Made by a program: the position numbers and the translations under genes. 64,000 nt of DNA from Clostridium sp. (GTDB lineage: Bacteria; Bacillota_I; Bacilli_A; RF39; UBA660): NCBI GenBank assembly GCA_022010095.1, contig CP091739.1, positions 1,178,001-1,242,000 of the forward strand. Direction: 5' to 3'. Positions 1 through 11,774 of the stretch are shown piece after piece. Under the pieces are notes generated by a model that did not search any database, was not told where the DNA came from, and saw only the letters and a program-made list of their open reading frames with translations. How positions within the stretch are numbered: position 1 is the first letter of the stretch; each line of letters begins with the position of its first letter.

Positions 1-1536
1 ATTGAAATAAAGCTAACAGCAGATGACTTAACTAATGAACAATCTGCTATTATAGGCAATTATATTCATATTGATAATGAAGGAAAGAAATATATGATAG
101 CTAAGTTAACTTCTACGTACAATGAAGATACTTTAGAATATGAAGATACATTAATATATGGTGATCCTACTATTGATTTTGAAGAAGTAAGAATAAATAC
201 ACAAACTCAGCTAGATAAAGTATTATCAATTGTATACATAAACCCAGTATATGATATAGAAAATTCAAAAAAAAGGATTTCTTCAAATTTAAAAGAAACC
301 AATAACAAAAGAAAAATGGTATATATTTTTAGTGAAAAATATATTAAAAAGAAATAAATAATCTAAATGAAACAATACAAGATGAGAAGATAGTAGATCA
401 AATTCAACGTGAGTTAAATGAAAAAAAGGAGAATTTAAGGAGTTGCTTGAAGATTTGAATTTTTAGAGTTATTCCAAATATAAAAAGAAGAAAAATATTT
501 ATAAATCACTAAATGTTGCTACTTATGATGCAAATGATAATGAATTTAATAATATTGGTGATGGAAAAAGCAAAAATTTTTTTCTATGATTTTGAAATCC
601 AAAAATATAAAAAAATGATAAGCAAAAAAATCTATATTATAGAAGAACCAGAAAAATCATTTATATGTTTTTATTGCAAAAAGATCTATATTAGTGCTTT
701 ATTACAAATGAATCCAAGTCAACTTATAATTACTACTCATTCTCCATATACGATTGATTTTGAAAAGGTAAATCAGATTATTAAAATATCTTGCAATAGA
801 TTAACTGGTGATAGAATAATAAATAGATTTGATAATATAAATAATGAAGATTTCAAAAAAAATTCGGATATTTGATTAATGTTGAAGTCGCTGAAATGTT
901 ATATTATGATAATGTCTTATTGATTGAAGGAGATTCAGAAAAGTATTTTTTTATAGTTTATTAATGACAAAGGATAATAGTTTTTTTAGAAAAAAATTAA
1001 TAAAAAAATAGATTTGGTATTTATGCTGTAAATGGGATTGCATTTAAAACCATAAAAAAATTATTGGAAAAAAATTGGGTATAAAAAGTCTATATAAAAA
1101 CTGACAATGATATTTTTAAAGTTCCACGTATTGATGAATATAGATATGCTGGTTTAGAAAGATGTATTGAGTATATTTCTAGTGAGGCTCAAGAAGAATT
1201 AAAAAAAGTTGTTAGGAATAGAAAAAAATTAGAATTTAGATTTAAAAGATAGAGAAACTAAAATTCAGAGTGTTGAAGATAAAATGGATGATATTTGTAA
1301 ATTATTGCGTAAGAATAATATATTATTTTTCTAAACATAACTATGGCTTTGAGCAAGATCTAATTGATTATTTAAATATGAATCCTAAAAAAATAATATA
1401 TCTGATGAAGCAATATCATTTTTTTAAAACAGGCTAAATTAAAAAAAATTTGCATACATTTATTAACGAATATAATGTTGATATTAAAATTTGTTCTAGT
1501 AATATGAAATCAGTATTGGTGTGTTTTTTTATATGA
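1..1536 (+). CDS. gajA: Gabija GajA, OLD-family ATPase/TOPRIM nuclease (5' end outside window, frameshifted)
   Basis: Probable GajA, the ATP-gated DNA-nicking nuclease of the Gabija anti-phage system. The window opens inside its ATPase domain. Around 190-260 the frame reads KVLSIVYINPVYD, which resembles the corresponding stretch of known GajA. Around 640-770 come a Walker-B-like IIEEPEKS and then QLIITTHSPYTID, the signature and H-loop of OLD ATPases. Around 915-950 LLIEGDSEKYFF starts the TOPRIM domain, followed by IKTDNDIF and a GLERCIEYI segment. The reading frame changes at several A/T runs, so the intact protein must be inferred. The end overlaps the start of gajB (ATGA-type overlap). 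OLD nucleases outside Gabija are the alternative, but the adjacent UvrD-like helicase favours Gabija. Confidence 0.8.
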
Positions 1537-3144
1537 GTAATATATCAGATGAATTAAAAAGAAATTTTTAGATATTGAACAAGAAAAAAATTATAAATTC
1601 TAGTGAAAAAAATATATTTTTGTATCAGCATGTCCAGGCTCTGGGAAAACTTATACTGTTGTAAAAAAATTGAAAAAGAACTTAGCGAAATAGAAAAAAA
1701 TATCAAGGTATAGTAGCGTGTTCTTTTTACTCGTGAGGCATCCGAGGAATTGAAATCAAGAATTAATAAAAAAATTAGAAATAAACAATAGTTTTTATTG
1801 GAACCATTGATTCATTTGTTAAAGATATTGTGTGCAAATTTGTTAATAGAGCTCTTATAAATGCAAATTTATTTTTCTAAACAAGTTATAATTGATAAAA
1901 AAATATTTTTTTCCTAAAGAATATGTTAAAATTCAAGATAAGTTTATTTTTAAAAAAATAATGGCAAAAAAATCTTACAATTAATGAGTTGACAAGATAT
2001 TATGATAAGAATCAATCTTTAAAGAAAAATTGGTAATAAATATTATTCAGAGTGGATAAAAAAATTAAAAGAATGCCAATATGAGGTTTCATTTCCTACA
2101 TATTTATTTGCAACGTATATAGTAAAAAAATGAGAGTTTTTTTATAGAGTGGTTTAACAATAAATATACAACTATATACATAGATGAAGCACAGGATTTA
2201 AATTTTTTTCAGCATTTATTTTTTTAAAAACTTTAAAGGATAACACTAATGTCAATATTATTATGGTAGGTGACGCTAATCAGTCAATTTATCAATTTAG
2301 AGGAGCTAGACCGGAGTTATTTAGATCATTAACTAATTTGGGATATAATGAATATAAAATAAATGTAAGTATACGTTGTCATCCTAGCATAATTTATTAT
2401 GCAAATAAAATATATGACTTACATCTTGCCAAAAATTATAAAGATGAATCACATGTAAATCTTATTTCCAAAATAAATTCAAATTTTTTAAATGGATTAA
2501 CTGGTTCATCTTTTTATATTAACTGAAAGCAATAATACTGCACAAGAGTTATATGAACTATATAAGACCGATTATGATATAATATATACAAAAAAATTGG
2601 ATTTGGATAACAAAAAAATATAATGACTATTATGAAAAATTCAGATATAATCGATGAACTTCTAAGATATTATTTAAATTATGATAATGTTATTGATAAA
2701 TATAAATATCCTTATGAAAAAAATTGAATCGATTTTTGCTAAGCTGTAATACAAAAAAAATAAAACAAAAAAAGATTTTTAATTTAAGTCGAAAAAAATT
2801 CAATTAAATGTATTTTTTTAAAAAGAAAGCTTTTTTTAAAAATTAGGTGTAATTATATCAGATGAAACTATTTTTTTGAAATTATCAATAAATTAGAAGA
2901 TGAAAAAAATATAAATATAATTACTATACTGTCGAAAAAGAAAATAGAATAATGACAATACATAGTTCAAAAGGATTAGAAAGTGATAATGTAATTATAG
3001 TTTTTAGATAATCAATATAATAATATAAATGAAGAATTCAAAAACAAGCTTTTTGTTGCAATAACTAGAGCGAAAAACAATGTATATATTTTGTCAAAAA
3101 ACAATGAAGTTGTTTCAAATTTTATCAATAATCTTATTGTATAA
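1533..3144 (+). CDS. gajB: Gabija GajB, UvrD-like helicase (frameshifted)
   Basis: Probable GajB, the superfamily 1 helicase partner of GajA. Motifs appear in order: a Walker A segment VSACPGSGKTYTV near 1620; a motif II region with YIDEAQD near 2180; MVGDANQSIYQFRGARPE (motif III) at 2263-2316; SIRCHPSII; MTIHSSKGLE (motif V) near 2950; and FVAITRAKNNVYIL (motif VI) near 3055. Length, about 535 codons, fits GajB (around 500). It overlaps gajA by a few bases, as expected for a translationally coupled pair. Several homopolymer frameshifts split it. A strong terminator follows at 3157-3196. Confidence 0.85.
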
Positions 3145-3156
3145 ATATTAAATTTT

Positions 3157-3196
3157 AGTACTAATTTTTTTGAGAAAAAGTTAGTGCTATTTTTTT
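3157..3196 (+). terminator. Terminator after gajB
   Basis: TAGTACTAA pairs with TTAGTGCTA (one G-U) and is followed by seven T. It closes the Gabija operon. Confidence 0.7.
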
Positions 3197-3443
3197 GCAA
3201 AAAAATCAAGTAGAAAAAAATTTAATAAAATTATGTTCTTACAGGAGGTAACTCAGTAGTCTTGTACAATATATCAAGCATGGTGTATACACACCCTAAA
3301 TGCTTGTTAGGAGTATCCCTAAAACCCATTACAAATTAGTCTCTGACAGTTAATAAAATTTCTAAATATAATTGCGAAAAACAACATTTACTAAAAATAT
3401 AAAATATTGATATAATATTGTTATGAAAGTAAATGGTGACTTT

Positions 3444-4037
3444 ATGAGCAATGAAGATAAAATTAAAGATTATTTAGATAAAAAAATTATGGCTATATAA
3501 CAACTTCTGAAATATTGAATATGAATATTAGTAAACCTTTAATTAAAAAAATATGTTGAAAATGGATTATTAAGAAAAAGTTTCACATGGTTTATACATA
3601 GATAGCAATTTATCACAAGATGATGAATATATTTTTCAGAAAAAGATATCCAGAAGCAATATTTTCATATAATACAGCATTATATTTTTCTTAATTTGTC
3701 TAATAGAGCTCCACATAAAATTGAAATAACTTTAAGTAATAGAAAGAGAATTAGTTGTGATTATGAAGTACATTATATTTCAGATAAATATTATGATATT
3801 GGCATTATTGAAATAGAGAGTATGTTTGGTAACCCAATTAGAATTTATAATGCTGAAAGGTCCATTTGTGATATGTTACGAAATGGTGATTTTGAATTAG
3901 AATTACAAAATACTATTCTTAGAAATTATTTTTAGAAGTAAAGATAAAAAAATCTTGATAAGCTTTTTAGAGTATGCAAAAAAATATTTAAAATTTACGA
4001 TAAAGTCAATACTTTAGTTGAGTATGAAATGGGTTAG
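3444..4037 (+). CDS. AbiEi-like antitoxin/transcriptional regulator (no AbiEii partner, frameshifted)
   Basis: Resembles the type IV antitoxin AbiEi: an N-terminal winged helix (DYLDKKNYGYITTSEIL, then ENGLLRKVSHGLYI) followed by the AbiEi C-terminal domain with NTALYFLNLSNRAPH, a segment around IRIYNAERSICDML, and a short tail. Start 3444 follows a GGTG ribosome site; ATGs at 3423 and 3451 are less well placed. Normally the nucleotidyltransferase toxin AbiEii is the next gene, but here it is a Fic protein 12 bases downstream. AbiEi proteins bind and repress their own promoter, so this may be the operon regulator (inference). Frameshifts occur at A/T runs near 3484, 3545, 3690 and 3935. Confidence 0.75.
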
Positions 4038-4049
4038 GAGGTTTTTTAA

Positions 4050-4916
4050 ATGAGTGAAAAAGAATTAGATTCAAGTAATGTTGAATATACAGAAGAAATT
4101 AAGCCAGAAGGTTATGTAAAACAACTACAATGGGATATGGCTATTGGTCTTCAAGAAGTTGATAATTTAAAACCTTCTAAATATTTAGAAAAAAATTATT
4201 AGAAGACAATGTAAATGGTAAAACTAACTATTAAACAAGTAGAAGAAGAATTAAGAGAATACTATATTGAAAAAAAGATAAGAAACAAGAATTAAATCAT
4301 AATGAATTAGAATGTGATTTTTGTTTCAACAAGAATTGTTGAATTGTTAGATAAAGATAATTTTGAATTATCAGTAGAATACTTGAAATATGTTCATAAA
4401 TATTTATTTCAAGATGTATATGAATTTGCAGGTGAATTTAGAAATATAGATTTTTTTCTAAACATGAGAAAAATCCTTAATAATGATTCAGTTGCTTATG
4501 GTGATTGTAAAACCTTAAAAAGAGTCATTAGAATATGATATATCTTTTGGAAAAAAAGAAAAAGAACTATAAAAAAATATGAATGTTGTAGAAGTAATAA
4601 ATAATGTCACTAAATTTTCATCTAGCATATGGCAAGTTCATCCCTTTAGAGAAGGTAATACTAGAACTACTGCACTATTTATAGAAAAAAATACTTAATT
4701 AGTTTAGGTTATGAAGCAGATAATACTTTATTTAAAGATAAATCAGTTTATTTTTAGAAATGCATTAGTTAGAAGTAATTATTTTTAATAATTATTTAAA
4801 TATAAAAAGAAGACAGTAGTTATTTAGTTAAATTTTATGAAAATTTATTATTAGGTAAGAATAATAATTTACATTCACAAGATTTAATAGTAAAAAGAGT
4901 TATTTTTAAGAAATGA
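4050..4916 (+). CDS. Fic-domain AMP-transferase with N-terminal antitoxin-like helix (frameshifted)
   Basis: Fic proteins transfer AMP or other nucleotides onto target hydroxyls. The catalytic loop is intact at 4639-4671, HPFREGNTRTT, matching HxFx(D/E)GNxRxx. The first 70 residues (MAIGLQEVDNLKPSKYL and following helices) look like the VbhA-type inhibitory domain often fused to Fic in Firmicutes. The central helices LLDKDNFELSVEYLKYVHKYL and FAGEFR are typical of the Fic fold. A good AGGAGG site precedes the ATG. It is 12 bases after the AbiEi-like gene and 9 bases before the MazG-like gene, so cotranscription is likely. Several homopolymer frameshifts. Confidence 0.8.
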
Positions 4917-4925
4917 GGTAGTATC

Positions 4926-5248
4926 ATGCAAGAATTAACAAAAAAAGTAGTTGAATTTACAAGAGAAAGAGACTGGGATCAATTTCATTCTCCTGAGAAT
5001 TTAGCTAAGAGTATTTCTATTGAAGCTGGTGAGTTATTAGAATGCTTTCAATGGAATAATGAATATAATTTAGATGAAGTTAAAGAAGAATTAGCAGATG
5101 TTATTAATTATTGTTTATTAATGGCTGATAAATTAGGTATTGATCCAAAAACAAATAGTTTTTAGATAAAAATGGAAAAAGACAGCTAGGAAATATCCAG
5201 TTGAAAAAAAGCAAAAGGAAAAAAAGCACAAAATATAATAAGTTGTAG
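4926..5248 (+). CDS. MazG-type nucleotide pyrophosphohydrolase
   Basis: All-alpha NTP pyrophosphohydrolase of about 105 residues, hydrolysing (d)NTPs to monophosphates. Mg-binding helices are clear: EAGELLECFQW and EELADVINY. The C-terminal tail YPVEKAKGK followed by a KYN segment is standard for this family but is only read if two A runs of seven (near 5207 and 5220) are taken as five, a good marker of run-length error. It sits between the Fic and HEPN genes in one operon. MazG-like enzymes occur in defence islands, where depletion of nucleotide pools is a plausible role; housecleaning is the alternative. Confidence 0.85.
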
Positions 5249-5256
5249 GAGATTTT

Positions 5257-5837
5257 ATGTTATACACTAATGGTAAAAAAAATAGATTACAAAAATTGTA
5301 TGCACGCACTTTATTTTTGAATGTAAAAAAATAAGTGAAACAATTGATCAATATGAATTTTTTTATGAAACTCTACAGATGGAGAATTGAATATTGTAAT
5401 GGATAAATATCCCAAATTGTTTTTTACATCAATAGAAAGTATGAGATATCGAATAATTATAGGCTTAGGTAATATAGTTGATAATGATAAAGAAAGTTTA
5501 ACCTTTTAATAAAAATAATAAATATTCGGAACAAGAAGGAATTGAAAAAATAAATGCAATCATAAAGAAAAAGTAAAAAAAGATATTTTTAAATTATAAT
5601 GAATTTATAAAAAAATATTAAACTATTAAGAGATAAAATGTATGCACATATAGATATTGAGTATTCATTGGAAGAAGAGGAAATATTTGATATAGATTTT
5701 TGAATTTTTTTAAATGAACAAATTAATAAGGCGAAATCATTTATAAAAATATATTATGAAAAACATGCGTAGAAATTAGTAATGAATATGATGGGGATAG
5801 TATTCATTTATCAATTAATTGGATATATGATAAGTAG
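5257..5837 (+). CDS. HEPN-like (AbiU2-type) protein (frameshifted)
   Basis: Not firmly identified. Reading through frame changes gives about 190 residues, mainly helical, with ESMRYRIIIGLGNIVDND and then LLRDKMYAHIDIEYS. The R-D-K-M-Y-A-H spacing matches the Rx4-6H motif of HEPN RNases, and the arrangement resembles the AbiU2-type HEPN domain. HEPN proteins of this kind are RNA-cleaving toxins or abortive-infection effectors. It has a good GGAG site 8 bases upstream and stops 8 bases before the DUF2075 gene. No separate antitoxin (for example MNT) is adjacent. Confidence 0.5.
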
Positions 5838-5845
5838 GTGGTAGT

Positions 5846-7743
5846 ATGTTAGTATATGAAGGAATTAAATCAGAATTTATTAATGATGTAGATTTAGGAA
5901 TAATTGCTGATAAGATTAGAAATAAATATATTGAAAAGATTAAAAAGAAGACCAAGTGCGCCAGAATTTAATTCATGGAAAAAAATTCTATGCAATATAT
6001 GAGGGGTGTATTAAGTGATAATGAAATACCAGATAATACTGGTATAGCTATTGAATATAATATTCCACCAACTGGATGTAGAATTGATTTTTATGATGTC
6101 TGGTTTTTAATAAAAAAATAAATCTAATGTTGTTATTATTGAATTAAAACAATGGGATAAAGCAACAGAAGTAGCTAATCTAGATGGTATTTATAAAGTT
6201 AATACATATACTGGTGGTGGACTTAGAGATGTTAACCATCCTTCATATCAAGCAATGACATATGCTAACTTAATTAAAGATTATAATGAATCTGTTCAAT
6301 TAAAAGATATTAATGTTATTCCTTGTGCATATCTACATAATTATTATTTTGAAAATGATGATACATTATTATCTGAAAATTATAAGGAATATACTGATAT
6401 GGCACCTTTATTTGGACATAATGATGTTATTAAATTAAGAGATTTTATTAAAAGATATATTTCAAACGGTGATGATGGAAGTATTCTTTATGAAATAGAT
6501 CATGGTAGAATTAGACCATCTAAAATGTTACAAGATTCTTTATCTCAAATGCTACAAGGTAATAAAGAATTTTATATGGTCGATGAACAAAAAATTATAT
6601 ATGAATATGCTTTAAGTAATGCTATTGATACAGTAGCTAGTAATAAAAAAAGAATGTAATGATAGTTAGAGGTGGACCAGGTACTGGTAAATCTGTACTT
6701 GCTATTAATTTATTAGTTGAATTTAATAACAGAAATATGACTTGTTTCTATGTAACTAAGAATGCTGCTCCAAGAAGTGTATTTTCTGCTAAGCTAAGAG
6801 GAAATTACACTCAAACTTATATTAATCATTTATTCCAAGGATCTGGTAATTTCGTAGATGAAGAAAGTAATAAATTAGATGTATTAGTAGTTGATGAAGC
6901 ACATAGATTAAATGCTAAATCTGGTATGTTTCAAAAATAAGGGTGAAAAATCAAATTAAAGAAATTATTAATGCTTCCAAGTTTTTCAATATTCTTTATA
7001 GATGAAAATCAAAAAAAGTAACTCTTAAAGATATTGGTAGTGAAGATATGATTAAGAAATATGCTAATGAATTAGGTGCTGGTTTATATACTTATGAACT
7101 TGATAGTCAATTTAGATGTAATGGTTCTGATGGTTATATAGCTTGGTTAAATAATCTGCTAGAAATAAAAGAAACTGCTAATTTTGATATAGATGGATTT
7201 GATTATGATTTTAAAGTGTTTGATAATCCAACTGAAATGAGAAAAGCAATAGAAGAAAAAAATGCTATTAATAATAAATCAAGAATAGTTGCTGGTTATT
7301 GCTGGGATTGGATAAAAACTGGAAATGCTAAAAACAATACTGATATTCATGATATAGTTATTCCTGAGCATAACTTTGAAATAAGCTGGAACTTAGGAAA
7401 TTCTCAAACATGGGCTATTGATCCTGAATCAGTTAACGAAGCTGGATGTATTCATACCTGTCAAGGATTAGAATTTGATTATGTTGGTGTAATTATTGGT
7501 GATGATATGAGATATGAAAAATGATCATATAGTAACTGATTATACCCAAAGAGCAAAAAAACAGATCAATCATTAAAAGGCATAAATAAAATTGCTAAAG
7601 AACAGGGACAAGAAGAAGCAAATAAAATAGCTGATCTAATTATTAAAAATACATATAGAACATTAATGACTAGAGGTATGAAAGGATGCTACATATACTG
7701 TGTAGATAAAAAGTTTGCAAGAATATATAAAAAAATAAAATAA
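5846..7743 (+). CDS. DUF2075 helicase/ATPase with N-terminal nuclease-like region (frameshifted)
   Basis: A roughly 630-residue protein of the DUF2075 (COG3410, Schlafen-like helicase) family. Walker A is at about 6665-6700 (VRGGPGTGKSVLAINLL), Walker B near 6880 (VLVVDEAHRL), then DENQKVTLKDIG and LDSQFRCNGSDGYI as helicase motifs, and HTCQGLEFDYVGVIIG near 7450. The last domain contains YRTLMTRGMKGCYIYC. The N-terminal 150 residues contain SNVVIIELKQWDKA, which looks like the E-x-K half of a PD-(D/E)XK nuclease. ORF breaks near 6655, 6938 and 7010 disappear with single-base run corrections. Last gene of the 3444-7743 operon; a terminator hairpin follows at 7771. Confidence 0.8.
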
Positions 7744-7770
7744 ATGTGATAAAATAATTATATATAATAC

Positions 7771-7810
7771 AGCATATTTTTATTTTTTTAAGATGAAATA
7801 TGCTTTTTTA
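7771..7810 (+). terminator. Terminator after the DUF2075 gene
   Basis: AGCATATTT and AAATATGCT form the stem, followed by six T. An ATG at 7793 lies inside this hairpin, which argues against its use as the start of the next gene. Confidence 0.65.
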
Positions 7811-7835
7811 ATTGAAGGAAATGAGGTGCAAAAAA

Positions 7836-10800
7836 ATGAAAAAAATGAATATACAAAAATATTTTTTTACAATATAACTGAGGATGTGAAAAAAATTAAT
7901 GATATAATGAAAGATTATTATTTTGATGATTTAATAATAGCTATTTATTGTATAAATATTTGTGTTAATAATAGGTCAGCTTTAGAATCACAGTTAACTT
8001 TAAATTTAGGATTAAAAAAACATGTATGAGAACTGGTAAAAAGAATAAAGAATTATAAAGATTTTTAAAGATTTTTTTCGAAAAAAATTAAATCAATATT
8101 AGATATAGATTATGACGATGATCCAATATGTGAAGACTTTTGGTATAGTGAAATTTAAATTTGATAACGATGTGTATAATGTTATATTGGGAACTGGGTA
8201 TAATTCATCATATGCTCAATTACATTTCTTAAAGCCACTTTCAAACTTGACATGTTCAAAAAAGGAATTTAAACAGGTTTTGAAATATAATTCTGATACA
8301 ATTAATTTTTTTAGGGATAGCAATATTAATGATTTCGGTAAAACAAATTAAACGTTTTACTCTTCCCAATTCAAAAATTATTTATGGCAACTAAAAAGAT
8401 TTTTTTAAAAGTATTGATTTTTGATTTATTAATAGAACTAAATGATATATTAAAAAGTTAATAATAACTATATTGAAGAACAGCATTTTTATTGAATATA
8501 ATAACAAAAATTTATCCATTATACAATACATCTATTTTTAATTGATTTATATGATAAATACTATAATAAATTATCTGATAATGAAAAAAATTGAATTAAG
8601 CGATTTAGGGATAGCTGATATACTTTCTCAAATTGCAAAAAAACAGATCAAGGTGAATCACCAAGTGTGTATTTTCCTGTTAATTTAATTGATAAGAAAT
8701 ATTACAAGATACCATATACTTTTTCTATTGTTAAGTTCAAATCATACAGTAATCATTGGTTTAAATAGGGATAGACTAGATAACAATGATGATTTAAAAA
8801 AATGAAATAAAAAAATATTAAAAATTAGTCTCAGAAAATCAACTAAAAATTGTAGAATCCATAAAAAGAAATAATAATGGCTATTTAGGATTGGCTTTTT
8901 ACTGATAAGAGCAAAATAAAATTTGTTATACATGATAGCTTTACTAATTTATGTAATGAGAACCTTATTTTTGGGAGAGAAGAGAGAGTCTAATATTATA
9001 GAATGTACTGGCACTAGATTTAGCATATATGTTCTTATTTATGGAAAATATAGATGAAATTGAAGAATATATTGATTATAATGATCAAAATGACTATGAT
9101 CAAATAATGGGTTTTTGGAGGTGATTCAGAACGATTTATAATGTGGAAATCTTTTTAATCATATGTTTGCCAAAGGAGCATTAAAATTCGGACTTGTAAA
9201 TATAGAACTTAATACTTCAGATGAATATGTAATTGATTATTTTAAAACTAAAATTGCTGATTTTTCCCTGGAATAATTCTGATAATTATTTATTTAATAG
9301 TCCATTTTCATGGAATATCGAATGTGAAGGCGATAATATATACAGATATTCAAATAAAATAAATCCAACATTTTTTTGGCTATGTTAAATATTTAAAAAA
9401 ATTCTGGAGTTATTTTCTTTTGCCCATAATTTAATATTTTTATAATTCGATGATATTGAATACTATAAAAAAATGTTGCAAATATAATAGATGATATTAA
9501 CTTGCGAAAGTTAAAGACTTGTGATATTTTTTTATAATCAACTTTCACTGGCAGGTAACAATTTTTATTGAAGTTTTATTTATGCCATATAATTATGCAA
9601 AAAAAGTGGGATTAAAAATTTGATGATGATAAAAAAATATGTTTATAGTGATTGTATAATTAATAATGGAATAGTAAATATAAGGTACACTGTAAATTAT
9701 GAAAGAATTATTCAAGATATTATACATACTAATGATAGAAGTGTAGAAAATGAATATATAAAAAGAATTATTTAGTCCATTAAATAGATATTTTTCCAGA
9801 TGTATATGCTGATTTAGTTAGATATTTAACTGATACAAAAAAAGTCAAAAAAAGGAGGTAGAAGTAGTACAAATTGGTATTGATTACATATACAATCAAT
9901 CACATAAGCATTTTAATATTGAGGATAAATATTTTTTTACAGGCCAAAAAAAGGAAATAGCAAAAAAATATGTTTATCTAATGATATTGAGCCTAAAGAA
10001 TATTATGGAAAAAGATGCTAATCAGGTTATCAGAAAAATGCAAAAAGACTTAATAACATACTTTGAAGGTGAAGTTATTAAATATAATCAGAAAGTTTTT
10101 GCATTGCAAATTATTAGAATTATATGCAAATAGCATGCATATCATAGAAATTCATCGAAAAAGATATAATTCTATAACAAATGTAACCGAAGAAGTTTTA
10201 GATGAAGTGCATACTAGGATAATTAATGAAAGGGAAAAATGAAAAAAAGAAATTTAAGGACATTATTATATTTAATGGAAACAAATTTATTTTTTTAGAT
10301 AGAGATGTAACAAATACTATTTCACCTGATGATATAAAAAAAGATTACTTTCGTTTTTCTGATTGGTTAGTTAGTTTAAGTGACAGTGCAGATATTTGTT
10401 ATTTTACAGATAAAGATGCGCATATAAATGTTGACTTTGAGTATGTAGTGGATAATATAATTGACAATGATATTGGTAATGAGTATACAAAAAGGGTTTA
10501 TGATAAAAATAGTTATACAATAGCTGGTGATAAAACAGATGAAGAATATATTTTAAAAGTAAAAGATGAATTTAAAAAAAGATACTGGCTTAGAATTGGA
10601 TAATTTATTCGATTTATGTTACTTTTTTTACAAACAAAGTTTGAAGATTATGATTTCGAACAAATAAGTTCTAACGTTTATGAAATATCAAAAAAATACA
10701 ATTAATAGATAATTTTTTTATACCTTAATGAATAATTCTAATGCTGATAAAAAAATATTCTAAAGAGTATATAAATAAATTAATAGATTTTATGATTATT

Positions 10801-11521
10801 GATAGACATCTTTTTAAAAAAACTTGTAAGGGTAAAGAAGATTTCTATTTGCCTATTAATGAAAGAGAAAAAAAGAAACAACCGCTTTTGAAGTTAAGCC
10901 ACTTGTATTAATAGGTGATAAAATGATTTTTTTCTCCAGTGATTATACATAATGTTCATGATTTATGGTTTAATGGTGTAATAAATTTCATGTTGCCATT
11001 TGAAATTGGTTTAGAATGCACAGTAAAAAGCATTATTAAAATGGAAAAAAATATTATGAAAAATAAAATGGTTGATGATATAAGAGATATTTTTCGTAAG
11101 AAATGGAATAGATTTTGTTAAAACAAATGTATATCTTCATAAGATTGATAAAAGTGGTAATTACCCTCTTGATCTTGGAGATTATGATGTTATAGCCATC
11201 GATGATATCAAAAAAATAATTTGGATTATTGAAAGTAAATATATAAGCAGAGTTGCTAGTTTTTTGAAATGTATTCTCAACAAAAAAATTTTTTTCTTAG
11301 AACATAAATATGATGAAAAAAATTTCAAAAAAACGAATTGATTTTTCTAAGCGTTAATTATAAAAAAAGTATTAAAATCATTAGGATTTAATGATGTAAC
11401 AAACTACAGAATTTCACCATATATGGTATTTAATAAAGTTTTTATGTCGAGATATAAACATATAGAATTCCCTATTATTTCTATAATTGAACTTGAAGAC
11501 GAAATTAAAAAAATAGAATAA
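7836..11521 (+). CDS. Unrecognised large protein (about 1,200 residues) with C-terminal PD-(D/E)XK-like nuclease motif (heavily frameshifted)
   Basis: I do not recognise this protein. Coding potential is continuous from the ATG at 7836 (preceded by GAGGTG) to TAA at 11519-11521, shifting frame at many A/T runs. Readable parts: NRSALESQLTLNLGLKKH; FGIVKFKFDNDVYNVILGTG; DSFTNLCNENLIFGRE near 8950; SPFSWNIECEGDN near 9300; a middle region at 10226-10603 beginning IIIFNGNKFIFLDRDV; and PFEIGLECTVKSI near 11000. The last 120 residues carry GDYDVIAID, then WIIESKYIS (11171-11242), the D...ExK pattern of PD-(D/E)XK nucleases. It lies between defence genes and an integrase, so a defence effector is plausible. 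It could be two adjacent genes, since the frame around 9850-10225 is unclear. Confidence 0.55.
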
Positions 11522-11774
11522 GTATAGAAATTTTTGCAAAAATTTGATATAATTAAATTAGGGTACGAGGAGTGTGCTCGGAAAAGTCGACTTTATTAAA
11601 TGAAGTTTATGCAATGTTCTTAATAAGAACTTAACAAGAATGAAGTGCCAAAAATTAAAGGGAAGTACTAGAGTATTTCTAGAATTGCTGTACTATTCTT
11701 TGTTCAGTTCTTTTTCTTATGCTCTAAAAGACTGACAAATAATAGACTATTAAGGTAATCTTATATCAATAAAT
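11522..11774. other. Gene-free leader with extended -10 promoter and possible structured RNA
   Basis: About 250 bases before the HTH gene. TGATATAAT at 11545-11553 is an extended -10 box. The region downstream has several short self-complementary stretches, for example GTTCTTAATAAGAAC (about 11613-11628) and an AGTAC/GTACT pair near 11666-11695. G and C are richer than in the flanks, which suggests a structured transcript (leader or small RNA of the mobile element). I do not recognise the fold. Confidence 0.35.

Noticed and set aside
7793..8029. ATG at 7793 as the start of the large unknown protein
   Set aside because: It lies inside a terminator hairpin and has no ribosome site; ATG at 7836 has GAGGTG upstream.
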